The notes under the pieces were generated by a model, which saw only the letters and a list, made by a program, of their open reading frames with translations, was not told where the DNA came from and did not search any database. The position numbers and the translations under genes are program-made. This document shows positions 37,466 through 45,565 of a stretch of 64,000 nucleotides of DNA, piece after piece (within the stretch, counting starts at the first letter, position 1; every line of letters starts with the position of its first letter). Source of the stretch: Falcatimonas sp. MSJ-15 (lineage in GTDB: Bacteria; Bacillota; Clostridia; Lachnospirales; Lachnospiraceae); contig NZ_JAHLQC010000007.1 of the NCBI RefSeq assembly GCF_018918265.1, forward strand, positions 1-64,000, written 5' to 3'.

Positions 37466-39796
37466 ATGATATTCAATAAAGAAAAATTATATGTTATTAG
37501 TACAGATACAACATCATATGCATTAGAAGTTATGGAGACAGGACATCTTGAACATCTGTTTTATGGAGGTAGGATAGAAGTATGCGATGCTCTTCCACTT
37601 AGAGAGAAGAGAGAATTTCCAGAAGGTAATGCTGTGTCATATAGTAAAGATTATTCTGGATTATGTATGGAGAATGCTAATCTTGAGATTGGAACAACGG
37701 GTAAAGGTGATATAAGAGAACCTTTTATAGTAATAGAATATGCAGATGGAACATATACATCTGATTTTTGCTTTGAAAAAGCAGAGATTATGAAAAAAAC
37801 AGCAATTAGAGGACTCCCATCTTCATACGATGAGAATGGAGAAACAGAGAGTCTTGTAATTACACTTAAAGAGAAGAATCATGATGTAGAATTAGTACTT
37901 ACATATTCGGCATTTGAGCAGGCTGATTGTATAGTAAAACAGGCAACAGTAGTTAATAATAGTAAAGACAATATAAAGCTTAAAAAACTTATGAGTAATC
38001 AGATAGATTTTGATGATAATGGATATATTATTACTAACTTTACAGGAGCATGGGCAAGAGAGATGAACAGAACAGATACACCTTTGTATAGTGGAAAGTT
38101 TGTAAATGAATCAAAATGTGGATTTTCAAGTAATAGAAATAATCCATTTGTAATGATGGCAGACGCAAATACAAGTGATTATGCAGGGGAATGTTATGGA
38201 TTCAATCTTATATATAGTGGTAATCATTATTCATGTGCGGAAGTTAATGCTTATGGCAAGACAAGATTTGTAAGTGGAATTAATCCGTTTTTATTCGAGT
38301 ATATAATAGAACCGGAACAGAGCTTTGATGCACCAGAATCGGTAATGACTTATTCGGAACAAGGATATATGCGATTAAGTCATAATATGCATAAGTTTGT
38401 AAGAGAGCATATTGTAAGAGGTAAGTATAAGAGAGAAGAAAGACCGGTTCTTATTAACAGTTGGGAGACAGCTTACTTCAAATTCAATGAGGCAAAACTT
38501 TTAAAACTTGCCAAAGCGTCTAAGAATGTAGGTATTGAATTATTCGTTCTTGATGATGGATGGTTCGGAAAGAGAGATTCAGATAATTGTTCACTTGGCG
38601 ATTGGAAGGAGAATCTTAAGAAACTTCCACAAGGATTAAAGGGACTTTCGGAGAAGATTAATGAACTTGGAATGAAATTTGGTATATGGGTAGAACCGGA
38701 GATGATTAATGAGGACAGCGAATTGTATAGAAGACATCCTGAATATGCAGTTAAGATTCCTCTAAGGCAACATTCAGAAGGCCGTAATCAGATGATGTTA
38801 GATCTTACAAGACAGGAAGTAAGAGATTATATCATTAATGAGATGAGATATGTATTCTCACAGGGCAATATTGAATATGTAAAATGGGATATGAACAGAG
38901 TATTCTCTGATATATATTCTGAGAGTCTTGCAGGAAGAAGTCAGGGCGAATTTATGCACAGATATATTCTTGGATTATATTATATATTAGATATTCTTAC
39001 AAAAGAGTTCCCTGATATTCTCTTTGAAAGTTGTGCATCGGGTGGTAACAGGTTTGATCTTGGCATGATGTGTTATATGCCACAGGTATGGGCAAGTGAT
39101 AATACAGATCCTATATGCAGAACAACGATACAGAATGGAATTAGTTATGGATATCCTATGTCTGTTGTATCAGCACATGTCTCATCAAGTCCTAATCACC
39201 AGACATTAAGAAGAACTCCGCTTGAGACAAGATATAACGTTGCAGCAGCAGGAATTCTTGGCTATGAACTTAATATTGCAGAGATGGGCAAGGAAGAGAC
39301 AGAAGCAGTTAAAGTTCAGATAGATACATATAAGAGATATAGACAGACACTTCAATATGGAGATTATTACAGACTTGATGAGAGTGATGGCGCAATTAAG
39401 TGGATAACTGTATCAAAGGATAAAAAGACAGCAATAGGGATGTGTATTAATACAATGACTAATCCTAATAAAGCATATCTTAAGTTCAGAACCAGAGGAC
39501 TTAAAGATGAATTAACATATAGAGTTAAGAATTGTAAAGTGCCAGTTGACATAAGAGATTTTGGAAGTCTTGTTAATACAGTTTCGCCAATACATTTAAA
39601 AGAAGATTCGTTGTTAATAGATGTTGCAGCACGATTTGTTAATTTTAACTGTGAGAATGATGAATTTATTGCAAAAGGAAGTCTTCTTAATAATGCCGGA
39701 ATGAAATTGTCACAAGGTTATGCAGGAACAGGATTCAACGATAAGACAAGAATATTCAAAGATTATGCATCAAGAATGTATATATTTGAGGCATAG
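37466..39796 (+). CDS. Alpha-galactosidase, GH36
   Basis: About 776 aa. The GH36 catalytic barrel has FVLDDGWFGKRD, YVKWDMNRV (nucleophile Asp), SCASGGNRFDLGM and WASDNTDPI (acid/base Asp). The protein lacks a signal peptide, so it cleaves raffinose-type or melibiose-type sugars in the cytoplasm. ATG 37466 is chosen because GGAGG lies 8 nt upstream; the ATG at 37451 overlaps that RBS. It ends the TetR-GH2-GPH-GH36 cluster. Confidence 0.93.
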   Translation: MIFNKEKLYVISTDTTSYALEVMETGHLEHLFYGGRIEVCDALPLREKREFPEGNAVSYSKDYSGLCMENANLEIGTTGKGDIREPFIVIEYADGTYTSDFCFEKAEIMKKTAIRGLPSSYDENGETESLVITLKEKNHDVELVLTYSAFEQADCIVKQATVVNNSKDNIKLKKLMSNQIDFDDNGYIITNFTGAWAREMNRTDTPLYSGKFVNESKCGFSSNRNNPFVMMADANTSDYAGECYGFNLIYSGNHYSCAEVNAYGKTRFVSGINPFLFEYIIEPEQSFDAPESVMTYSEQGYMRLSHNMHKFVREHIVRGKYKREERPVLINSWETAYFKFNEAKLLKLAKASKNVGIELFVLDDGWFGKRDSDNCSLGDWKENLKKLPQGLKGLSEKINELGMKFGIWVEPEMINEDSELYRRHPEYAVKIPLRQHSEGRNQMMLDLTRQEVRDYIINEMRYVFSQGNIEYVKWDMNRVFSDIYSESLAGRSQGEFMHRYILGLYYILDILTKEFPDILFESCASGGNRFDLGMMCYMPQVWASDNTDPICRTTIQNGISYGYPMSVVSAHVSSSPNHQTLRRTPLETRYNVAAAGILGYELNIAEMGKEETEAVKVQIDTYKRYRQTLQYGDYYRLDESDGAIKWITVSKDKKTAIGMCINTMTNPNKAYLKFRTRGLKDELTYRVKNCKVPVDIRDFGSLVNTVSPIHLKEDSLLIDVAARFVNFNCENDEFIAKGSLLNNAGMKLSQGYAGTGFNDKTRIFKDYASRMYIFEA

Positions 39797-39923
39797 GTAT
39801 ATTAAGTGCTGTTATATTTAAGCAAGAATTGATGAAAAAGCTAGTAAGCAAAAGTTAATATAAAGAGCGATAGAAAAAAGTAATAGGAAAAATTAATAGA
39901 AAAGACAATAGAAAAGACAATAG

Positions 39924-39968
39924 AAAAAGCTCCGGTAGACTAAGAATTGCTCTACCAGAGCTTTTCTT
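39924..39968 (+). terminator. Terminator of the glycoside cluster
   Basis: AAAAGCTC-GGTAGA pairs with TCTACC-GAGCTTTT around a loop, then a short T-rich tail. The 39797-39923 stretch carries several near-repeats of aatagaaaag(a). Confidence 0.8.
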
Positions 39969-40037
39969 ATGCTCTAAACTCTATTCAAAAGTATAGTTTA
40001 GAACCTTTTTGTATGCAAAAATTACATTAAAAAAATA

Positions 40038-40123
40038 TGACAAGAAAAGTTGTCAAAAAGTATTGACAAGAAAAGTTGTCATGTATATAATAAGAGTATA
40101 GAAAATGACAAGTAAAGTTGTCA
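40038..40123 (+). promoter_or_regulatory. Promoter with three copies of a palindromic operator
   Basis: TGACAAGAAAAGTTGTCA occurs at 40038-40055 and 40064-40081, and TGACAAGTAAAGTTGTCA at 40106-40123. Each is an inverted repeat TGACAA-N6-TTGTCA. The second copy contains the -35 TTGACA (40063-40068), which with a 17-bp spacer leads to TATAAT (40086-40091). The sites flank and cover the promoter of the XRE gene at 40177, so tight autorepression is likely. Confidence 0.85.
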
Positions 40124-40176
40124 AAAAATGAATTGCGCAATAAGTTAATAAAAAATCTATGAAAGGAAGTGTTAAG

Positions 40177-40395
40177 ATGCCATTGTACAATCGACTGAAA
40201 GAATACAGAAGCAAGATTGATGTTAATCAGCAGCAGATGGGAGCACTTGTAGGAGTATCAAGACAGACTATAAGTCAGATAGAGCGAGGAGATTATTCGC
40301 CATCAGTTACTTTGGCATTGAAGATTGCCAAAGTGTTTGGAGTAAATGTTGAAGAGATTTTCTGGTATGAAGAGGAGAGTGTTGATAATGAGTAA
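40177..40395 (+). CDS. Small XRE-family regulator
   Basis: About 72 aa, a single helix-turn-helix: LKEYRSKIDVNQQQMGALVGVSRQTISQIERGDYSPSVTLALKIAKVF. ATG 40177 is preferred because AAAGGAAGTG lies just before it; the ATG at 40159 precedes that RBS. It probably binds the three palindromes upstream. The membrane-protein gene overlaps its 3' end by 8 bp. Confidence 0.88.
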   Translation: MPLYNRLKEYRSKIDVNQQQMGALVGVSRQTISQIERGDYSPSVTLALKIAKVFGVNVEEIFWYEEESVDNE

Positions 40396-41197
40396 TAATA
40401 TTAATGAAAGCAATGTTAAAAAGAAAATTGAAGCAGATGATAAGAAAGCATTTAAGCCTTTTATAATACTAATGATAATATGTATTATAGGCGGTGGTTT
40501 TGTTGGTTTCTTCTCAGCAATGTTAGCAGATAATGCTGATATGAGCATATTAGTATCATATATAAAAGACGGTGTTCAAAATGGTGCACCAGTAATAGCA
40601 CTTATCACAACTATGATATTAGTAATATATGCAGGAATTGTGCTTAAAAAAGTTAAGAAAGAGTATAATACATCTTTAATCGAAGAAGGTAACGATGAGC
40701 AGATTGAAGAATCTGAACGTAAGATGGCATATGTTATGCTGTTTTCGGGAATAGATCTTGTAGTAGTTATGTTCTCATTAGCAGCAGCAACAGAAGGTCT
40801 GCTTGTAAGTGATGAGATAGTAATGCCACTTATAAGAGCTGCAATAAGTGTATTTGATATATTTTTTGCAATGTTTGTTATAACTAAGATTCAGAAACAG
40901 TGTGTTAATATGATTCGAGAAGTTAATCCTGAGAAAAAAGGAAGTGTATATGATAGAAATTTCCCAAAAGAATGGTTTGCAAGTTGTGATGAAGCGGAAA
41001 AACAGCAGATATATGAAGCATCATGGAGTTCATACAAAGCAATGTCAAAAGCAATAAATATAATTTGGCTTGTATGTATTATTGGTGGTGGATTATTTGG
41101 ATGGGGGATTATGCCATCATTCGTAGTATCTGTATTATGGCTTGTACAGATTATATCATATAGTGCAAACAGCCTTAAGAAGAGTAAGAAGAAATAG
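40388..41197 (+). CDS. DUF3169-like membrane protein
   Basis: About 269 aa with roughly six transmembrane helices: pairs near residues 22-45 and 55-80, 110-160, and at the C-terminus. The charged N-terminus and Lys-rich C-terminus are cytosolic. It resembles DUF3169 proteins of Clostridia, which are often encoded with an XRE regulator, as here. Function is unknown. ATG 40388 overlaps the XRE stop (ATGAGTAA arrangement), so the two are coupled. Confidence 0.6.
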   Translation: MSNNINESNVKKKIEADDKKAFKPFIILMIICIIGGGFVGFFSAMLADNADMSILVSYIKDGVQNGAPVIALITTMILVIYAGIVLKKVKKEYNTSLIEEGNDEQIEESERKMAYVMLFSGIDLVVVMFSLAAATEGLLVSDEIVMPLIRAAISVFDIFFAMFVITKIQKQCVNMIREVNPEKKGSVYDRNFPKEWFASCDEAEKQQIYEASWSSYKAMSKAINIIWLVCIIGGGLFGWGIMPSFVVSVLWLVQIISYSANSLKKSKKK

Positions 41198-41440
41198 ATT
41201 GTAATTTAACTGATTTTTACTGGTTGAAGATTCTTTACATTAGAGTATAAACAATATTTTATAAATACTTTACTTAGTTAAAAACAAGTCATTTTTATGG
41301 GTAAAATTAGCGAGTATTTCATATATGGTAAAGATAAGATAAAGGAATTGTGCATATTATCCAAACATTACAGTGGAAATTATTAATAATAACTATTCCA
41401 AATATATAAAAATACGGGCTGATATTGTTAAAATTTTGAT

Positions 41441-41469
41441 TTGCAAAAAGAACATAGTATGGTTATAAT
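41441..41469 (+). promoter_or_regulatory. Promoter of the 115-aa unknown gene
   Basis: TTGCAA at 41441-41446, a 17-bp spacer and perfect TATAAT at 41464-41469, about 55 bp before the start. The remaining part of 41198-41440 shows no other signal. Confidence 0.7.
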
Positions 41470-41523
41470 GACAGCGTAAATAGAGATATGTAAAAGGTTT
41501 TAATAATAAGGAGTATGATTATT

Positions 41524-41871
41524 ATGTTAAGAAAATTTATCCAGTGTAGAAGTAATGAACAAAGATTAGAATTTGTTAAAGAGTCAAATGTTAAAGACTG
41601 GACATCTTCACAGCTTGAGACAGCACTTGAAATCGTTGGATTTAATAAAGATATATCAAATTTTTCAGATGAAGAGAAGAAAGTAACATTAGCAAATGTT
41701 ATTGCTGATAATATGAAAGCAGAAGGATCAGAAGATCAGATCTTTACAGATAATATGAAAGATGACAAGATGGTAGAAGATGAGACTGTATATGGAACAA
41801 AAACAGATGAAGAGAAGTTCAGACAAACAGTTGCATATGCTTTTGTTAGTCAGGCTACAATGAGATTATAA
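41524..41871 (+). CDS. Unknown 115-aa protein
   Basis: The protein is soluble, acidic in the middle, and has no motif I recognise. It starts MLRKFIQCRSNEQRLEF and ends QTVAYAFVSQATMRL. ATG 41524 is favoured because AAGGAG ends 10 nt upstream; an ATG at 41515 abuts it. It has its own promoter and strong terminator, so it is a single-gene unit. Confidence 0.65.
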   Translation: MLRKFIQCRSNEQRLEFVKESNVKDWTSSQLETALEIVGFNKDISNFSDEEKKVTLANVIADNMKAEGSEDQIFTDNMKDDKMVEDETVYGTKTDEEKFRQTVAYAFVSQATMRL

Positions 41872-41955
41872 TAAAGATTATAAAATAAGTAATTTGTAAT
41901 ACATCGATACCTCAATTTATAATAGATAATCATATTTAATATGTGATTTCAATGA

Positions 41956-42002
41956 ATATCGCCAGTTACGACATATTAAGACGTAACTGGCGATATTTTT
42001 TT
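41956..42002 (+). terminator. Very strong intrinsic terminator
   Basis: ATATCGCCAGTTACG and CGTAACTGGCGATAT form perfect 15-bp arms around an 11-nt loop, followed by seven T. Confidence 0.92.
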
Positions 42003-42128
42003 GCATAAAAATCGTACTAATGCAGATTATATATATCAATACGATTAATAATATTAAATTTTATGATTGTAGTACAGGATGAAGACCTTGGAGAGGGTCT
42101 ATAAACACTACTACTTTATAATACGAGG

Positions 42129-43556
42129 ATGTGTGCAGGCAGAATGATGATATCGTCAAGAATTGATGAGAATATATTGTATTTTGACAGAGAGCTTAGA
42201 TTAGATACTAATTTTGATATTATAAGGAGAGATATTGAGATAGGTGAGAAAAGAGCATCTTTTTATTTTATTGATGGCTTTATCAAAGATGAGGTTATGC
42301 AAAAACTGATGGATGCACTTTTTAAGATAACAAAAGATGAATGGCCCACAGATATTAAGACATTTATAGAGACAAAAATATCATACGTAGAAGTTGAAGA
42401 GTCAGAAGAAGTTGAAGATATAATCATTCAGATTCTGTCAGGCGTGTTATGTATGTTTATTGATGGTTATGACAAAGCGATTAAGTTAGATGTAAGAACT
42501 TATCCGGCGAGAGGAGTTGAAGAACCTTGGAAAGACAAAGTTATGAGAGGTTCAAGAGATGGTTTTGTTGAGACTTTGATATTTAATACTGCACTTATAA
42601 GGAGAAGAATAAGAGATAGGGAACTATGCGTTGAGATGCTTAATATGGGGAGTAGTTCTAAGACAGATATTGCAATGTGTTATATGGAGAACAGAGCAGA
42701 TTTAGATCTTGTTAAAGATCTTAAAGAACGTATTATGAATACAAAAGTTGATGCACTTACGATGAATCAGGAGAGTCTTGCCGAGTGTCTGTTTGGAGGA
42801 AAGATGCTTAATCCATTTCCAAAATTCAAATTCTCAGAAAGACCTGATACGTCAGCAGCGGCACTTCTTGATGGCAACATCATAATACTTGTAGATAACT
42901 CTCCATCAGCCATGATACTTCCAACATCAGTATTTGATGTTATTGAAGAAGCAGATGAATTCTATTTTCCACCAGTTACAGGAACTTATATAAGAATAAG
43001 CAGATTTGTTATAACTTTCATTGCATTGTTTCTTACACCGGTATGGCTATTGTATACCAAAAATCCACAGTGGCTTCCTGATACTCTTAGATTTACACTA
43101 ATGAAGGAGACTGTGAATGTTCCAGTTATTCTTCAATTATTGATTCTTGAACTTGCAATAGATGGGTTAAGGCTTGCTGCTATTAATACTCCGACATCGT
43201 TAAGTACTCCACTTAGTGTTACAGCAGGTCTTGTTATAGGAGAATTTACGGTAAAATCAGGTTGGTTTAATGCTGAGACAATGCTTTATATGTCATTTGT
43301 TGCACTTGCTACTTATACACAAGCAAGTTTTGAATTTGGATATGCATTAAAATTCATGCGTATAATTATGCTTTTGTTAACAGAGATTTTTAGTATATAT
43401 GGTCTTATTGCAGGCATAATACTTACTTTTGCAACGATTATATTCAATAAGACAATATCAGGTAAGAGTTATATATATCCTATATATCCATGGAATAAAG
43501 AGAAGTTTATAAGAAAAGTTCTAAGAGTAAGATTACCTCATAAGAGAAAAGAGTAA
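42129..43556 (+). CDS. GerA-family spore germination protein (SpoVAF-like)
   Basis: About 475 aa. The soluble N-terminal half has text such as LIFNTALIRRRIRD and YMENRADLDLVKDLKERI, typical of GerA/SpoVAF A-subunits. The C-terminal half has about five transmembrane helices, with TSLSTPLSVTAGLVIGEFTVKSGWF. GerA proteins form germinant receptors in the spore inner membrane; SpoVAF supports DPA release. No partner gerB/gerC genes are adjacent. The start is uncertain: GAGG abuts ATG 42129, and ATG 42144 is an alternative. Confidence 0.85.
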   Translation: MCAGRMMISSRIDENILYFDRELRLDTNFDIIRRDIEIGEKRASFYFIDGFIKDEVMQKLMDALFKITKDEWPTDIKTFIETKISYVEVEESEEVEDIIIQILSGVLCMFIDGYDKAIKLDVRTYPARGVEEPWKDKVMRGSRDGFVETLIFNTALIRRRIRDRELCVEMLNMGSSSKTDIAMCYMENRADLDLVKDLKERIMNTKVDALTMNQESLAECLFGGKMLNPFPKFKFSERPDTSAAALLDGNIIILVDNSPSAMILPTSVFDVIEEADEFYFPPVTGTYIRISRFVITFIALFLTPVWLLYTKNPQWLPDTLRFTLMKETVNVPVILQLLILELAIDGLRLAAINTPTSLSTPLSVTAGLVIGEFTVKSGWFNAETMLYMSFVALATYTQASFEFGYALKFMRIIMLLLTEIFSIYGLIAGIILTFATIIFNKTISGKSYIYPIYPWNKEKFIRKVLRVRLPHKRKE

Positions 43557-43557
43557 A

Positions 43558-43620
43558 AAAAGTCGTTACACAAATTGAAAGATGAGGTGACACCTCAAAA
43601 TTAATCTGTGTAGCGACTTA
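43558..43620. terminator. Bidirectional stem-loop between convergent genes
   Basis: AAGTCG-TACACA pairs with TGTGTAGCGACTT, with an inner GAGGTG/CACCTC hairpin. It separates the germination gene (plus) and the ECF-S gene (minus). Confidence 0.8.
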
Positions 43621-43625
43621 TTTGT

Positions 43626-44120
43626 CTATTGACTGATATGGTTGCGTATAAAACTCATAATGTGACATAATGGTTTGAATAGGATAAGCGCTGTAAAGAA
43701 ATTACCAATACAGTGTATTATATCAAAAGGTATTCCTGAAATAAACCATGCAATTCCGGAATTAATACCATAAAAAGCTACCCATAATATAGTACATAAG
43801 AATCCGAATGACAGACCATAAAAACCATTTAATATTGCCCAAAATAAAGGATTAGTCTGTTTTTTAAATATCTTGGCAAGAAAGAATAAAACAAGCCATA
43901 CATACATATATGTAAGAACCCACATTCCAAAACCGTATGTTATTCCTTCGAGTAAGACAAAGGTATATAATGGAAAAAGTGCTTCTACGCCAAAATATAT
44001 TGTATATACAATTAATAAAACAGATACAACTTCAACATTAGGAAGAAAAGCAAGTGCAACCTGTCCTACATATAAAAGTGCACCTAAAAAACCATATAAG
44101 ACCAGCCTTTTGATGTTCAT
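43626..44120 (-). CDS. ECF-type transporter substrate-binding (S) component
   Basis: The 164-aa protein has five or six transmembrane helices and opens MNIKRLVLYGFLGALLYVGQVALAFLPNVEVVSVL, typical of S components of energy-coupling factor importers. These bind a vitamin or metal and use a shared EcfA/A'/T module encoded elsewhere. The start is 2 bp from the stop of the DUF4430 gene, so they form an operon. Substrate is unknown. Confidence 0.75.
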   Translation of the reverse strand: MNIKRLVLYGFLGALLYVGQVALAFLPNVEVVSVLLIVYTIYFGVEALFPLYTFVLLEGITYGFGMWVLTYMYVWLVLFFLAKIFKKQTNPLFWAILNGFYGLSFGFLCTILWVAFYGINSGIAWFISGIPFDIIHCIGNFFTALILFKPLCHIMSFIRNHISQ

Positions 44121-44122
44121 AA

Positions 44123-44515
44123 TTAATAACCTGTTGTAAGAGTTAATTCAAACTTGTCATTATCAGCGATAGGTGTCTGTGAAGCACCTGTTTCAAGCAT
44201 CTGACCATCTTTTGTAATGCACCACCATTCCTGTTTTGAATCATCAGCAGTGATTCCATTAACAGTAGTGATGAAAAGACCATATTCGCTGTCAGAACCT
44301 TCAACAAGTTTCTCGTCAACAAGAACATCAGCAAGATATTCAGCATCTGTCTTGTAAGTAAAAGAAGCTGTGTCATCAGGTGTTACAACTTCAACAGTGA
44401 TTGTTTTTGAGCCTTCAGTTGTCTTTGGCTTATTGCAGAAATATACAGTTGCAAGAACAGCAATAACAACAACTAAAGCACCAAGAGCTGCAAAGAGTTT
44501 CTTATTATTCTTCAT
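44123..44515 (-). CDS. Exported DUF4430-domain protein
   Basis: The 130-aa protein has an N-terminal membrane anchor or signal (residues 6-27) and a DUF4430-type domain of transcobalamin-like fold: AEYLADVLVDEKLVEGSDSEYGLFITTVNGI and QEWWCITKDGQMLETGASQ. DUF4430 domains are linked with cobalamin or other ligand capture outside the membrane. Its pairing with an ECF S component suggests that it captures the substrate. RBS is AAAGGAGAT. Confidence 0.78.
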   Translation of the reverse strand: MKNNKKLFAALGALVVVIAVLATVYFCNKPKTTEGSKTITVEVVTPDDTASFTYKTDAEYLADVLVDEKLVEGSDSEYGLFITTVNGITADDSKQEWWCITKDGQMLETGASQTPIADNDKFELTLTTGY

Positions 44516-44593
44516 TTTAAATCTCCTTTAAATAAGTATTGATTAATAGTAGATAAAATTCTGTGCCATAGACACAAATTACTTATCGTAATT

Positions 44594-44622
44594 AATTTAT
44601 CAGTTGTTCATTATTATGTCAA
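44594..44622 (-). promoter_or_regulatory. Promoter of the DUF4430-ECF operon
   Basis: On the minus strand TTGACA (44622-44617), a 17-bp spacer and TAAATT (44599-44594), about 80 bp before the start. I see no cobalamin riboswitch in the short leader. Confidence 0.65.
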
Positions 44623-44755
44623 GAAAAGTATGAAGAAAATGTGAAAAAAATGTGAACAAAAATATTTGCATTTATGGAGATAATCTATTTAATCTTGCAC
44701 AAAATTGTGTTACAATAAAATGTATTTTAGAATGAAAGATTATAAGGGTGAGATA

Positions 44756-45502
44756 ATGAAAAAAGAGAGAATACATCTTTTAGATACAGTGAGAGGGATA
44801 CTTATACTTGGAGTTGTTATATATCATTTTTTATTTGATGTAGCAGTGTTTACAGATATAGATATGACATGGTTTGATGACTGGTGGGTTAATCTTATAA
44901 GAGATATAGGAGCAGGAACATTTATATTCATATCAGGAATATCATGCCACTTATCACACAATAATATGAAGAGGGGTATTAAAGCGGCAATAGTTGCAAT
45001 ACTTATAAGTGTTGTGACATATTTTTTTGTACCTGATGAATTTATACTGTTTGGAATAATACATCTTCTTGCATTATGTATGTTATTATATGAACCGGTT
45101 CTTAGAATATTTAATAGAGTTCCGGCAGCATTTGGAGCACTTATGGCACTTTCATGCTATCTCTTAACATCGAATGTATATTATGGATATATTGGAATAG
45201 CAGGCTTTTTAGAGATACATCTTCCATTAGAGCTGTATGGCAATGTACTTGGCTATATAATAGGCTTTGGCATGTACTCTCCGGTTAGTTCGGCAGATTA
45301 TTTTCCTGTGATACCATGGATATTTCTATTTATAGCAGGAATAATGGCAGGAGAATATTTTGAGCGAGATAATATAAATGGCATATTTTATAAGAATATG
45401 ATTCCACCGGTTACATGGCTTGGAACTAAGACAATGATTATATATATATTACATCAGCCAATTATATATGGAATATTTGAACTTATATATGTGCAGTCTT
45501 AG
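44756..45502 (+). CDS. DUF1624/heparan-alpha-glucosaminide acetyltransferase-like membrane protein
   Basis: About 248 aa with seven or eight transmembrane helices. It begins RIHLLDTVRGILILGVVIYHFLFD, the D-x-x-R-G motif of the DUF1624/HGSNAT-like family, with IHLLALCML and a conserved His in LHQPIIYG. The family includes acyl transferases that act across the membrane; the substrate is unknown. ATG 44756 has AAGGGTGAG upstream. Confidence 0.75.
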   Translation: MKKERIHLLDTVRGILILGVVIYHFLFDVAVFTDIDMTWFDDWWVNLIRDIGAGTFIFISGISCHLSHNNMKRGIKAAIVAILISVVTYFFVPDEFILFGIIHLLALCMLLYEPVLRIFNRVPAAFGALMALSCYLLTSNVYYGYIGIAGFLEIHLPLELYGNVLGYIIGFGMYSPVSSADYFPVIPWIFLFIAGIMAGEYFERDNINGIFYKNMIPPVTWLGTKTMIIYILHQPIIYGIFELIYVQS

Positions 45503-45565
45503 TCATCGGATATAGAGTTTGTTTTGATGACTATCTGTTTAGATAGATTAAAAAGGAGAATGGGT

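Noticed and set aside
41198-41440. Possible additional small gene
   Set aside because: No frame longer than about 30 codons with an RBS was found; it is AT-rich spacer.
44516-44700. Cobalamin riboswitch before the DUF4430 gene
   Set aside because: The leader between the predicted promoter and start is only about 80 nt and lacks the B12-box.
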